A DNA stretch of 64,000 nucleotides from Aurantibrevibacter litoralis. GTDB taxonomy: Bacteria; Bacteroidota; Bacteroidia; Flavobacteriales; Flavobacteriaceae. Both the position numbers and the translations under genes were made by a program. Positions 9,916 to 19,148 of the stretch are shown here, one piece after another. The stretch lies in contig NZ_JAYEEQ010000001.1 in the NCBI RefSeq assembly GCF_034651555.1, positions 372,001-436,000 of the forward strand, written 5' to 3'. How positions within the stretch are numbered: the first letter of the stretch is position 1; the number at the start of each line of letters is the position of its first letter. A model generated the notes under the pieces. That model was not told the origin of the DNA and ran no database searches. It was given only the letters and a program-made list of their open reading frames with translations.

Positions 9916-11775
9916 ATGTGTATAAAATGGTATTTTAAGTATTTTTTTGGCGTAATTCTTATTTTGGGCTCATCCGGTGCAACGGCTCAAGTCGAAAATA
10001 AGGATACGGTAAATGTGAAAATTGCCTTTCTGGCAGATGTGCATTTTCAGGATATTTATGGGCAATTTTCCGATAGCGAGTATAAGGGTATTTTAAATCC
10101 CGGCACCGGAAAGTATACTACGCTGAGAACCATGAATGCACAATTACATTCGACCCGTATTTTTAATGAAAACTATTTCGGTTTTCTAGCTGCATTAAAT
10201 GATGTGGCAAAGCGAGGAATAAAATTAGTAGCACTTCCCGGAGATTTTAGCGATGACGGGCAGCCGGTACATGTAAAAGGGCTGCAAAAAATACTTCAAA
10301 ACTATACGGATAGGTACAACATTCAGTTTTTTGCGATTACCGGCAATCACGATCCGGTACGACCTTTTGCAAAAGAGGGAATAAAAAAGGATTTTTTAGG
10401 GGAAGACGGTAAAAATCAGATAGTGGCCAGCATGCCAATGGAAATTAATTCATCGTCCATTACGGATTTGCCGGCAAAGGTTTCAAGGGATATCCAAGAA
10501 ATGGGATATGAAGGAATTGTGGAAATACTATCGCATTTTGGGTTTTATCCCAAGGCTAATTATTTGTATTGGGAAACCCCATTTTCTAAGTTTAATTACG
10601 ACACCTATAGTTTTGAAACAGCTATGGACTCCGCGTCTTTACGTTACCGGCGATATCCTATACCAACAACGACTCTGAATGTGCCGGACGCCAGTTATTT
10701 GGTAGAGCCTGTAGAAGGACTGTGGCTCATGGCGTTAGATGGCAACGTGTATCTTCCAAAGGATTCGCTTTCGGGTATGGCAGACAACCCTTCAGATTTT
10801 AATGGTGCCGGCATGGGGTATAACCTTGTACTAACGCATAAGCCACATCTTCTGGATTGGGTTCGGAAAGTGACTACAGAAGCACAAAAAAGGAATAAGC
10901 TGCTTGTTGCTTTTAGCCATTATCCTATGGTTGAATTTAACGATGGAAGTTCGGCTGCGATGCGGTCTTTTTTTGGAGCTAACAAAATGCAGTTAGCCAG
11001 AGTACCGTCAGAAGAAGTGGCCAAAGCATTCCTAAAAGCCGGACTAAAAATCCACTTTGGCGGACATATGCATATCAATGATACCGGCGTATTTACCGCC
11101 GAAAATGGGGAAACGCTTTTTAATATTCAGGTACCCTCTTTAGCGGCCTATCTACCGGCCTATAAAATCCTCACGGTGCATGATGCCAACCAAGTTGAAA
11201 TAGAGACAATACCGTTAACGCATGTTCCGCACTTTGATGAATTGTTTCCCTTATATAAAATGGAATATGTGCAATTAACTTCATTAGGCGATAAGGTACT
11301 GTGGGATAAGGCGATCTTGAATACCACTGCGTATGATGCATTTGTGCAATTTCATTTAAAAGAATTGGTGCGCTTACGATTTATACCGGAAGACTGGCCT
11401 ACGGAATTTGCAGATTATTTAATGGCGTATACAGGCACCCAATTATTGGAGGAGACTTTTGAAAACCTGAAAAAGTCCGAGCTCAAGAAGGAATTGAAAA
11501 ATCGAGGGATGCGATTGCAATCGTTTCAAAAATGGACGGGTTTTGATATGATTTACGACTACTATAGATTACGAGGAGCCGACGAATTGGCCATTCCCGT
11601 CATAGGGAACGAAAGAGTGGCTCAGTATGTCTATCTTGCCGAACGGATGGCGCTTTCCAACGATGCTATGGCACAATTATGGGCGCAGATAGTTACCGAT
11701 GCGACAAAAACCCACCCGGCGGCTCATTTTATGATCCATTTAGATAAGAACCAATGGTATTCCTTAAAACAGTAG
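9916..11775 (+). CDS. Secreted calcineurin-like metallophosphoesterase
   Basis: A 619-residue exported phosphoesterase. A signal peptide (residues 1-25) precedes the metal-binding blocks of the calcineurin-like fold: FLADVHF (Asp41, His43), LPGDFSDDG (Asp110), ITGNHDP (Asn144, His145), SHYPM and GGHMHIND. The extra C-terminal 200 residues are predicted helical and not recognised. The start lies one base after the PI-PLC stop, implying translational coupling. Together the pair could cleave a phosphodiester and then the resulting phosphomonoester outside the cytoplasm, feeding the SusC/SusD importer upstream. Confidence 0.88.
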   Translation: MCIKWYFKYFFGVILILGSSGATAQVENKDTVNVKIAFLADVHFQDIYGQFSDSEYKGILNPGTGKYTTLRTMNAQLHSTRIFNENYFGFLAALNDVAKRGIKLVALPGDFSDDGQPVHVKGLQKILQNYTDRYNIQFFAITGNHDPVRPFAKEGIKKDFLGEDGKNQIVASMPMEINSSSITDLPAKVSRDIQEMGYEGIVEILSHFGFYPKANYLYWETPFSKFNYDTYSFETAMDSASLRYRRYPIPTTTLNVPDASYLVEPVEGLWLMALDGNVYLPKDSLSGMADNPSDFNGAGMGYNLVLTHKPHLLDWVRKVTTEAQKRNKLLVAFSHYPMVEFNDGSSAAMRSFFGANKMQLARVPSEEVAKAFLKAGLKIHFGGHMHINDTGVFTAENGETLFNIQVPSLAAYLPAYKILTVHDANQVEIETIPLTHVPHFDELFPLYKMEYVQLTSLGDKVLWDKAILNTTAYDAFVQFHLKELVRLRFIPEDWPTEFADYLMAYTGTQLLEETFENLKKSELKKELKNRGMRLQSFQKWTGFDMIYDYYRLRGADELAIPVIGNERVAQYVYLAERMALSNDAMAQLWAQIVTDATKTHPAAHFMIHLDKNQWYSLKQ

Positions 11776-11851
11776 GGAATTTTGGCACTTATTTTGGCTG
11801 AAATCTCATGATATTTCTGAAATAGATATTTTAATGCATGGGCAAAAGTTC

Positions 11852-11859
11852 TACCTTTG
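11852..11859 (+). promoter_or_regulatory. Probable -7 box for the DUF808 gene
   Basis: TACCTTTG fits the Bacteroidetes consensus TAnnTTTG and lies 66 bases before the DUF808 start. The matching -33 element is weak (TTTA near 11830, spacing 18), so the call rests mostly on the -7 box. Confidence 0.4.
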
Positions 11860-11925
11860 GATTTTGAAAAATGGGTTGAGAACATTCCTAAATCCCCCCA
11901 AACTTATATAATACGATAACAATAT

Positions 11926-12813
11926 ATGGCATCAGGATTTTTTGCATTGCTCGATGATATCGCGGTTTTAATGGATGATGTGGCGGTTATGGGCAAAGTC
12001 GCCGCAAAAAAAACGGCAGGCATTTTAGGAGATGATTTGGCTGTGAATGCAGAAAAGGCTTCCGGGTTTTTATCGAACAGAGAATTGCCGGTGTTATGGG
12101 CCATTATGAAGGGTTCTTTTGTAAATAAGTTGATAATTTTACCCATTGCTTTTTTGTTAAGTGCCTATGCTCCGGTAGCCGTAGTGGTGGCTTTGTTGCT
12201 GGGAGGACTGTATTTAGCTTACGAAGGTGCGGAGAAAATATATCATTTTTTTGTACCGAATAGCCATATACATGCTGAGACGGCTCTGGAACAGCTCAGT
12301 AACTCCGAGATGTTACTTCTAGAAAAAAAGAAAATAAAATCGGCCATTGTAACGGATTTTATTCTATCCGTAGAAATTGTAATTATTGCCTTGGGCACTG
12401 TTATGGGCAAACCACTTACCACACAAATTATAGTCGTTTCCTTAATTGCTCTTATTGCTACGGTTGGCGTGTACGGTATTGTTGCGCTTATAGTACGAAT
12501 GGACGAGTTTGGGCTTCGATTAATCAGTTTAAGCAACGGAAGCAAGAATTGGCTTCACAAAATGGGGACTATTTTGGTACTTGCCTTGCCAAAGGTGATT
12601 AAAAGCTTGTCGGTCATTGGTACCATTGCCTTAGTATTGGTGTCTGGTGGTATTTTTGTGCATCAGATAGATTTTTTCCATCATATCTTGCCTGGCGTAC
12701 CGGATATGATAAAGGAATTCTTGGTTGGCCTTTGTATCGGGTTTATAGTGTTACTTCTGGTAATTGGCGTAAAAAGAATATTCGGGCTAGGAAAAAATCA
12801 CGACAACAACTAA
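11926..12813 (+). CDS. DUF808 (YedI-like) inner-membrane protein
   Basis: A 295-residue protein beginning MASGFFALLDDIAVLMDD and continuing VAAKKTAGILGDDLAVNAEK, the hallmark N-terminus of the DUF808/YedI family. Four or more hydrophobic segments follow (about 65-100, 145-185, 215-245 and 265-290). The family is widespread in inner membranes and its role is unknown. It has its own probable promoter and is convergent with the SCO gene eight bases downstream, so it is not part of the nitrite module. Confidence 0.88.
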   Translation: MASGFFALLDDIAVLMDDVAVMGKVAAKKTAGILGDDLAVNAEKASGFLSNRELPVLWAIMKGSFVNKLIILPIAFLLSAYAPVAVVVALLLGGLYLAYEGAEKIYHFFVPNSHIHAETALEQLSNSEMLLLEKKKIKSAIVTDFILSVEIVIIALGTVMGKPLTTQIIVVSLIALIATVGVYGIVALIVRMDEFGLRLISLSNGSKNWLHKMGTILVLALPKVIKSLSVIGTIALVLVSGGIFVHQIDFFHHILPGVPDMIKEFLVGLCIGFIVLLLVIGVKRIFGLGKNHDNN

Positions 12814-12820
12814 ATGGTAC

Positions 12821-13432
12821 TTATTCTGTTAAGGCGATAATTTTTTCTATCGTGTCCTTGTAATCTATACCCAATCCTTCTTTCTGATGTACCAGTTCTC
12901 CACCTTGGTTAAACACACTAATAATGTTAGAATGAGAGAAATCCATGGGCGATATTTTCTTGTAATTTACGGCTAATACAGCTGCAAATTCGCGCGTATC
13001 TTCCTCGGTGCCTCTAAGAAAAACCCATGGCTTAGAGTCCATCTTATTTTCTATGGAAAATGCCTTAAGTCGCTGCGGGGTGTCGGTTTCAGGGTCTATA
13101 CTTACTAAAACCATGGTAACTCCATCTTTTTTGTCTTCCGGAATTTGGGCTTCTATAGAACGCATATCAGCCACCAATCTAGGGCATGCCACTTGACAGG
13201 AGGTATAAATCATAACCATTACCAGCACATCCCCTTTTAATTCCTCTAAGGTTATCGTTTCATTGTCTTGTGTAGTCCATTTGGAGGGCAAATGGTAAAT
13301 TGAAAGATCGGATAAAACAGCATCAGGAGTTTCGGTCCGGGCCGTTTCCATTTTTTGGGAGTTGTTTACTTCCTTACAACCTAATGCTATGATAAGTACG
13401 GCAAAGAATAGAAGTTTCGTTTTCATGTACAT
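12821..13432 (-). CDS. SCO1/SenC-family copper-handling lipoprotein
   Basis: A 203-residue thioredoxin-fold protein with a lipobox (ALGCKE, Cys19), the copper-binding motif YTSCQVACP (Cys79 and Cys83) and a distal histidine in the FSHSN segment. SCO proteins deliver copper or adjust thiols for cupredoxin sites such as CuA. Its place at the downstream end of the nirV-nirK genes suggests a role in maturing copper nitrite reductase rather than oxidase, but that is inferred. A 170-base gap separates it from nirV. The ATG two codons in (13426) is an equally good start. Confidence 0.88.
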   Translation of the reverse strand: MYMKTKLLFFAVLIIALGCKEVNNSQKMETARTETPDAVLSDLSIYHLPSKWTTQDNETITLEELKGDVLVMVMIYTSCQVACPRLVADMRSIEAQIPEDKKDGVTMVLVSIDPETDTPQRLKAFSIENKMDSKPWVFLRGTEEDTREFAAVLAVNYKKISPMDFSHSNIISVFNQGGELVHQKEGLGIDYKDTIEKIIALTE

Positions 13433-13602
13433 GTTTTTTTAGATTTATATTTTAGTTTGTGCACCTAAACATTACTTAGGAATGCAACAGGAATGTCGTA
13501 AAAGCCATAGGGTTATTCAGTTACTAAGGTAAAGTTGATTTTCTAATTATAATACCATTTACCCTCAGGGTTTTTATGGTACATAAGTCAAATTTTAGCG
13601 CA

Positions 13603-14388
13603 TCATGGCAGCCTTTCCTTATCCTTAGCGCACCGAAACCCAAGGTTTTTTATGGCATAATTTGCTTTTATGCTTCCTCTAAACGCGTAGCGCATAAAGG
13701 CGGCATAATTCATTAGATCTGTGGCTCCAACGGCAGCACTGCCACAGAATAGATTGCTGTCTTTGTCCACATCTTTTCTGGATTCTCCCGAAATAAGCAC
13801 CGAATTAAAATCGGACGTCCATTCCCAAACCAAACCGTGCAGGTCATAGATTCCCCAGAAATTTTTAAAGGTTGATCCCACAGGTTTCGTAAATGTTTTG
13901 GGTGTTTCATACCATTCCAGAATGTATTGGTTATACCTTGCTATGGTTCGGGCATCCGCTTGGGTTTCATTGGCCATGGCAGCATATTCCCATTCGTCCA
14001 TGGTAGGCAATCGTTTTCCTTGACATTCACAATACTTTTTAGCGGCAAACCAAGACACATTGGTAACTGGACTATTTAGATTTTGGGAAGTTCCAGGAAC
14101 GCTATTGGCTTCCCAATGAACGAGGTAGTTGCCATCGGCAAACAATTTTTTCACCCTGCTTTTTTGCCATTCCGGGTAGTGTAAAACAAAAGATAGATAG
14201 TCTTTTTGGGTTACGGGAATGGTGTCTAGCCAAAAATCGGTCACGGTGACCAAGGTAGAATCAGTACCATACAGCGGAATATATGTCCCTCCTTTAATGA
14301 GCTTCATAGTCTGGGTTTGTCCCATAGCCATAGCTGCCATGACCAAGCCGCAGAGAAGGCAAATCGTTTTAAAGAAAGGACGTATCAT
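13603..14388 (-). CDS. nirV: NirV-like protein (SUMF1/FGE fold)
   Basis: A 261-residue exported protein with an N-terminal signal segment and the SUMF1 fold: MKLIKGGTYIPL, NVSWFAAKKYCECQGKRLPT, DEWEYAA and DLHGLVWEWTSDF. It lies 11 bases after the nirK stop, the position of nirV in other nirK operons. The FGE active-site cysteine pair in the RGGSxxC region is not evident; the C-terminal part reads YAFRGSIKANY. Oxidation of a sulfatase cysteine is therefore unlikely, and a role in NirK maturation or repair is inferred from linkage. Function of NirV proteins is not firmly established. Confidence 0.8.
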   Translation of the reverse strand: MIRPFFKTICLLCGLVMAAMAMGQTQTMKLIKGGTYIPLYGTDSTLVTVTDFWLDTIPVTQKDYLSFVLHYPEWQKSRVKKLFADGNYLVHWEANSVPGTSQNLNSPVTNVSWFAAKKYCECQGKRLPTMDEWEYAAMANETQADARTIARYNQYILEWYETPKTFTKPVGSTFKNFWGIYDLHGLVWEWTSDFNSVLISGESRKDVDKDSNLFCGSAAVGATDLMNYAAFMRYAFRGSIKANYAIKNLGFRCAKDKERLP

Positions 14389-14399
14389 AGTAGTGTAGT

Positions 14400-15860
14400 C
14401 TATTTGTTTCTTCGTGCTTTTACCATGTCCGGCGTAACTTCTTTTTTAGAATTTCCCCAACTGTTGTATACATATGTGAGTACATTAGAGATTTCATCGT
14501 CAGACAAGCTCTGAGCCGTCATTAAACTGTTGTATTTTTCACCATTTACGGTAATTTCTCCGGTTAGGCCATATAAAACAATATCTATAGCGCGATTAAC
14601 ATCGGCATTGAGGTAATCCGATTTAGCCAAAGGAGGGAATGCACTTGCGATGCCTTGACCTTCGGCTTGGTGGCAGGCAAAACAAGTTTGCATATAGGTA
14701 GCTTTACCAAATTTCATTTTTTCTTCAAACGATTTTGCGGGAATAGCCGATTCTACCACGCCATTCGTAGATGGCATGGTTTGTATGCCGCCACCCTCGG
14801 GCAAATAGATACCGTCACTTAATTCGCCGGAGTAGATCGTCGGATTCTTTTCGCCCTCTACCTTTAACATCCCCAACGCCCCCTTGTTAAAGGCTCGGAA
14901 AATGGAGTGATCTACCAAAATAAACGTGCCGGGTACATCAACCTTAAATTCTACAATGGCGGCACCACCGGCCGGAATTAGGGTCGTTTGTACATTTGTA
15001 TTCACCAGATCGCCTCCTTCTACGCGTACCACATCAAAAATTTCCCCGATAACATGGAAAGAAGACACTAGATTGGGACCCCCGTTGCCCACATATAACC
15101 GAATGGTTTCTCCCACATTTGCTGTTATGGAGTTATCGCCGGTTAGGGCACCCACCGATCCATTGAATACCACATAATCTGCCATTTCGTCTACGGCTTT
15201 TTGCATATCAAAGGGCTGTAGCCCTCTTTCACCATTTTTTCCTTTGGTGTAGAAATCTCCTTGCATTATATAATATTCCTTGTCCACTAGAGGTAATCCG
15301 CCTTCCGGTTCTACCAAGATAAGACCATACATACCGTTGGCCACGTGCATACCCACGGGCGCCGTAGCGCAATGGTATACGTAAAGCCCGGGATTTAATG
15401 TTTTAAAAGAAAACACTTTTTCATGACCGGGAGCCACAAAGGAAGATTCTGCACCACCACCGGGACCGGTAACTGCATGTAAATCAATATTATGTGGCAG
15501 TTTATTGTCGGGGTGATTTTTTAAATGGAATTCTACCTCATCGCCTACCCGTGTGCGTATAAAACTTCCTGGTACCGACCCGCCAAAGGTCCAGTAAATA
15601 TAGCGTACGCCGGAGGTCATTTCGCCTTCTAATTCTAAAATCTCCATATCGACAATTAATTTTTTTGCCTTTCGTTTTCCAACTGGCCGGGGTACATTTG
15701 GGGGTGCTGTTAGTTCTGCGGTCATTTCTCGGTTTACGGGAATGTCTTCCGCATTGGCGTATTCTTTTTTTTCATTAGTACCTACACAAGCAATGCATAC
15801 GGAAAGTAGTATGCCGTAAAGTGCAGCTGTAGATTTTTTAAAGGATTTTTTTAAGTTCAT
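14400..15860 (-). CDS. nirK: Copper-containing nitrite reductase with C-terminal cytochrome c domain
   Basis: A 486-residue periplasmic lipoprotein (lipobox region VCIACVG, residues 21-27) that reduces nitrite to nitric oxide. Two cupredoxin domains carry the type 1 and 2 copper ligands: LPHNIDLHAVTG (two His, catalytic Asp), VYHCATAPVGMHVANGM with the short Cys-to-His spacing typical of class II NirK, SFHVIGE and LVDHSIFRAF. A fused cytochrome c domain follows, with CFACH heme attachment at Cys393-His397 and probable axial Met447, likely delivering electrons internally. nirV follows within 11 bases. The promoter has a -7 box and a CRP/FNR-type palindrome centred near -41, implying activation under low oxygen or nitrogen oxides. 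Confidence 0.95.
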   Translation of the reverse strand: MNLKKSFKKSTAALYGILLSVCIACVGTNEKKEYANAEDIPVNREMTAELTAPPNVPRPVGKRKAKKLIVDMEILELEGEMTSGVRYIYWTFGGSVPGSFIRTRVGDEVEFHLKNHPDNKLPHNIDLHAVTGPGGGAESSFVAPGHEKVFSFKTLNPGLYVYHCATAPVGMHVANGMYGLILVEPEGGLPLVDKEYYIMQGDFYTKGKNGERGLQPFDMQKAVDEMADYVVFNGSVGALTGDNSITANVGETIRLYVGNGGPNLVSSFHVIGEIFDVVRVEGGDLVNTNVQTTLIPAGGAAIVEFKVDVPGTFILVDHSIFRAFNKGALGMLKVEGEKNPTIYSGELSDGIYLPEGGGIQTMPSTNGVVESAIPAKSFEEKMKFGKATYMQTCFACHQAEGQGIASAFPPLAKSDYLNADVNRAIDIVLYGLTGEITVNGEKYNSLMTAQSLSDDEISNVLTYVYNSWGNSKKEVTPDMVKARRNK

Positions 15861-15930
15861 TTGAAATCGGTTTTAGTTGATACTGTAATGGTATTATCTT
15901 AAAATAAGACTTTTTTATCTTTTATTTAAG

Positions 15931-15938
15931 CAAAAATA
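15931..15938 (-). promoter_or_regulatory. nirK -7 promoter box
   Basis: On the reverse strand this reads TATTTTTG, matching TAnnTTTG, about 70 bases before the nirK start. No -33 TTTG is present. Instead a CRP/FNR-type palindrome is centred 29 bases upstream of the box, the geometry of an activator-dependent promoter. Confidence 0.6.
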
Positions 15939-15958
15939 CTTCGCCCTTCTAAATTATT

Positions 15959-15976
15959 ATATGACACTTATCATAT
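15959..15976. promoter_or_regulatory. CRP/FNR-type operator upstream of nirK
   Basis: The palindrome has half-sites TATGA and TCATA separated by six bases, the spacing of CRP/FNR-family sites, and an extra A/T pair on each side. Its centre is 29 bases upstream of the nirK -7 box, which puts it near -41, a class II activator position. The same half-sites and distance recur at 19149-19164. No CRP/FNR gene lies in the window. Confidence 0.55.
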
Positions 15977-15983
15977 TCCCCTT

Positions 15984-17780
15984 TTAAAGAAGGTTTATTC
16001 GCAGAAACAACCTTTGTAATTCTCGCTGACTATTTTCGAGATCAGTCTGTAGTTGATGATGGATGCCTAGAAAATACCCTTTTGCGTGTTCAAATACGTT
16101 TTTGTAATACGAAATACCGTCATTTAGGTTCTTGGCAAACTGCAATAAGCCCTGTTTTTGTTTTTCAGAACGTGCTGTATGTACATCTTCTATTTTGTTT
16201 TTAAGAAAGTCGATATACAACTGCAATTCTTTAATAAACATATGAGGTCTATCGTTTCGGACAATGACGTTAGTTCTTCCGTAGATATTATCGGTGATTT
16301 CGCTTAAAGTCATTTCTTTAGAGAAATAAGCCAAATTGGGCCCGGGACAAATAGAAACCCCTGTACCTTCTACTTTGGTATCTAGTCCATATTGTAAAAG
16401 CGCAGATGTGCCCAAACCTACGCAAATACACGATTTTTCAACAATTTTAAGGTATTCATTGTCATAGGCAGTATCGGTAAGTCCCTCGTTATCAAGCGCT
16501 TTTATTTTTAAATCCTGATACTGTCGCGATGCCGTACATATTCCCTTTTCTGTAAGCTCTTTGTTTAAGGCAACAAACTTTTTGGGGCAGGAACTACCCG
16601 GTCTTCCTTTGTTTATGAGGGTCTTTTTTTCATCGTCTTTGGTGTTTCCTTTTAAGGTATTAAAGGGTACGCCAAGCGGGGAGGTATTGCTTATATACAA
16701 CTGGTCTTCGGTAGCTTGTGTTAGTTGTGTAAGGGTTTGTTTATCTACGGTAGTGGCCTCTGGAACCAATAGAAATGGAGTGCCCCAGCCTACAGCGTCT
16801 ACCTGATAATGTTCTAAAAGAAACTGATGCTCGTCCGAGGTGCCAACCCCGCCCTGAGCGGTTATTTTAAGAGGCAATGTGTTTTTTGGAATGGATCGGT
16901 TTTTTTGTTGTAACGCCGCCATCAAGGTCTCATATAGGGTGGCCATTAAGGTTTGTTTTTCGTCTCGGAACTGAGCCAATATAGGTCCCATAAGATGGCC
17001 TTCTGTGGCAAAGGCATGGCCGCCGCAATTGAGACCGGATTCAATTCTGAACTCCGAAACCCACAATCCTTTTTTGGCGAGAAATTTACCTTGTATTAGG
17101 GCCGATCGGTAATCGCTAACCTTTAGAATAATTTTCTTTTTTAGGGTGCCAGTAGCATCCGGATAAAAATCTTCAAATTCTTCCATGTATGCGTACAATC
17201 TCGGATTCATGCCTGCAGAAAGGATCACGGACGATTGTAAATTGCTTTTTGCAAAGCCTCGAAGGGCTGCATGGGCATCATTGTATTCGGTGGGTAATTT
17301 TTCCTTTTTAAGGTAGTTTTCCTTATCGATCTTGGTCATAATGTTAACGTCGATACTCCCCATTTTAAGGTGGTCTGCAGCCCATTTTTTTAGTTCATCC
17401 CAACTTGGGCAATCGTGAAGTAGTTTTTCAAATTCGGCTTTAAGGTGCGAGGCAGCGGGCAACATTCCCATATATTTTTTTAGTGCTATGCTATTTTCTT
17501 GGGTGGCAGCCTTTATAGCTTCAAACTCTTTTTCTGCCAATTCTTGAATTAGATTAAGATAAGAGGTAATGCGTTTCGCTCTAAAATCGGCCATCTTTTC
17601 GGTGATCTCTTCGTAGGGCAGTTGAAAGTTTTTACTGTACATTTTACGGAGTCGCTCCAGCAAAATATCGTCTACTAACGATATAACGGAATCGATCCCG
17701 TATTTAGAAACTTTTAGCGGAGTGTCTATGGTATAGCCAATACCCATTACAGGAATATGAAAGGTGTGTGTTGTTGTCAT
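15984..17780 (-). CDS. Uncharacterised large protein linked to nirK, possible FMN/phosphate-binding barrel
   Basis: A 598-residue protein without signal peptide or membrane segments; I cannot name its family. Residues about 250-350 look like the C-terminal half of a flavin-type TIM barrel: a GLNCGGHAFATEG segment, then ITAQGGVGTSDEHQFLLE and VDAVGWGTPFLL, which resembles the phosphate-binding strand-loop pattern of FMN oxidoreductases. Residues about 395-490 hold clustered cysteines (SSCPKK, GICTAS, KSCICVG, SICPGP) that could bind an iron-sulfur cluster. The last 100 residues look helical. It lies between the porin gene and nirK on the same strand, 49 bases after the porin, so a role in nitrite or NO metabolism is plausible. 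Cofactor claims are inferences. Confidence 0.55.
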   Translation of the reverse strand: MTTTHTFHIPVMGIGYTIDTPLKVSKYGIDSVISLVDDILLERLRKMYSKNFQLPYEEITEKMADFRAKRITSYLNLIQELAEKEFEAIKAATQENSIALKKYMGMLPAASHLKAEFEKLLHDCPSWDELKKWAADHLKMGSIDVNIMTKIDKENYLKKEKLPTEYNDAHAALRGFAKSNLQSSVILSAGMNPRLYAYMEEFEDFYPDATGTLKKKIILKVSDYRSALIQGKFLAKKGLWVSEFRIESGLNCGGHAFATEGHLMGPILAQFRDEKQTLMATLYETLMAALQQKNRSIPKNTLPLKITAQGGVGTSDEHQFLLEHYQVDAVGWGTPFLLVPEATTVDKQTLTQLTQATEDQLYISNTSPLGVPFNTLKGNTKDDEKKTLINKGRPGSSCPKKFVALNKELTEKGICTASRQYQDLKIKALDNEGLTDTAYDNEYLKIVEKSCICVGLGTSALLQYGLDTKVEGTGVSICPGPNLAYFSKEMTLSEITDNIYGRTNVIVRNDRPHMFIKELQLYIDFLKNKIEDVHTARSEKQKQGLLQFAKNLNDGISYYKNVFEHAKGYFLGIHHQLQTDLENSQRELQRLFLRINLL

Positions 17781-17829
17781 TTTAAAATAGCTTTATGTTG
17801 GAATCTACTACGTCTGTTTAGCTTCCGTA

Positions 17830-19092
17830 TTAGTTATTGTTTTTGTACAGAGTGGGTTTTAGGGTAATCATTATCCAAGCCCAATTATTAATGTTTCCGT
17901 CGGTATTGTTCTTTACAATTTCAAGGCCATCCGAAGGAAATAATTGGGAATACCCCGCTTGCAGTTGTATGTTTTTGTCAATGCTATGAGAATACACTAT
18001 ATCTAACTCGAGTCCTAACTGTCTGGAATTGGTTCCAGAAATATCGGCGGCGGCTGCAAAATGATGCAAGGCTCCCTCAAGACTCGATTTTGGGGTTAAA
18101 GCCACCTTTGCTTTGCCATAAATGTCCATAAGACCTACATTGCCATTATGATTCCCAACAAAGAAATAATCCATAAGACCATTAAATTTATGATTGGTGC
18201 CGTAAAAGGGTGTAAAGGCATCATTAGTTCCGTTAGATGGTGCTCCGTTGGTATTACCGCTAATGCGTTCTGCACCAATTGTGGCTTTCCAAGTGTCCGA
18301 AAGGTTATACGCAATCTCTAGACTAACTAAATGAGCGTCTACATCGTTGTCTTGAGCGTCTTTTCCAAATTGATAATACAGATTAGAGCTGAGCGCGTAG
18401 CGTCCCTTATTGAATTTGAAATGACCTCCTACAGTTTGGCTAAATCTAGTTTCGTTATTGGCCTCATCAATAGGGTCTATAAATTGAAGTCCGTTGTTTA
18501 GAAATAGAAAACTTCCAGAAAAATGTGTCCAATCCTTATGCAACCATCCGTATTGTAAGCTTTTATATGTTCCCGGTGTGGTTAGGGTTGTGCCGGTAAT
18601 TTTTTCAGAATCTTGATTAAAGGCAAAACCAAGGTCTAGTTTTAGGTTATTTTTGGCATATTTCAGAACGGCGATATCGTGGCTTCGAGCTTGTTGCGCC
18701 CAATCTACATTTCCAAAAATACGATGATCATCATAGACAATTTCCTGTCTACCCAATCGTAACGAAACGGTAGTATCAAAGAACAATTCTCCCCAAGCTT
18801 GATGTATGGCAATACCGTTTTTATCGGAAGCGTTAAGTTGAGGCACATCGCCCCATACCCGTACATCTTGTACGCTTAAGTAGAATTGAAGCCGATCTTC
18901 TTTAAATGAAGTGGTGAGGCGCGTTCTTTGAGATATAAAGGCCGCTGGATCTTCACCATCCGGGAATAGCGTCGAAAATCCATGCCTGTATTCAAATCGA
19001 GGCCGTACTTCTGCCTCTACCATAAGTTGGCTATAGGCTTGCATACACAAAAGAAAAGCGAACAGCCTTGTACTATTTTTAAAAAAATCCAT
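17830..19092 (-). CDS. Outer-membrane porin, alginate-export-like family
   Basis: A protein of about 420 residues with a signal peptide (ending near YSQ) and a beta-barrel pattern of alternating aromatic strands. The N-terminal region (RPRFEYRHGF, ISQRTRLTTSF, LSVQDVRVWGD, GRQEIVYDDHRIFG) matches the alginate_exp porin family. In flavobacteria such porins often accompany respiratory nitrogen genes, so it may admit nitrite or another small anion; that is inference. The start at 19092 directly precedes the signal peptide; a longer frame adds only ten unlikely residues. It heads an operon with the 598-residue protein, and its promoter carries the same palindrome-box geometry as nirK. Confidence 0.8.
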   Translation of the reverse strand: MDFFKNSTRLFAFLLCMQAYSQLMVEAEVRPRFEYRHGFSTLFPDGEDPAAFISQRTRLTTSFKEDRLQFYLSVQDVRVWGDVPQLNASDKNGIAIHQAWGELFFDTTVSLRLGRQEIVYDDHRIFGNVDWAQQARSHDIAVLKYAKNNLKLDLGFAFNQDSEKITGTTLTTPGTYKSLQYGWLHKDWTHFSGSFLFLNNGLQFIDPIDEANNETRFSQTVGGHFKFNKGRYALSSNLYYQFGKDAQDNDVDAHLVSLEIAYNLSDTWKATIGAERISGNTNGAPSNGTNDAFTPFYGTNHKFNGLMDYFFVGNHNGNVGLMDIYGKAKVALTPKSSLEGALHHFAAAADISGTNSRQLGLELDIVYSHSIDKNIQLQAGYSQLFPSDGLEIVKNNTDGNINNWAWIMITLKPTLYKNNN

Positions 19093-19119
19093 GCATCTCA
19101 GTGTTACAGCAAATAGGGG

Positions 19120-19127
19120 CAAAAGTC
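19120..19127 (-). promoter_or_regulatory. Probable -7 box of the porin gene
   Basis: On the reverse strand this reads GACTTTTG, seven of eight positions of TAnnTTTG. It lies 28 bases before the porin start and begins exactly 29 bases from the centre of the palindrome at 19149-19164, the same distance as at nirK. Confidence 0.45.
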
Positions 19128-19148
19128 TATTTTTAAAGCTTGTAATTC

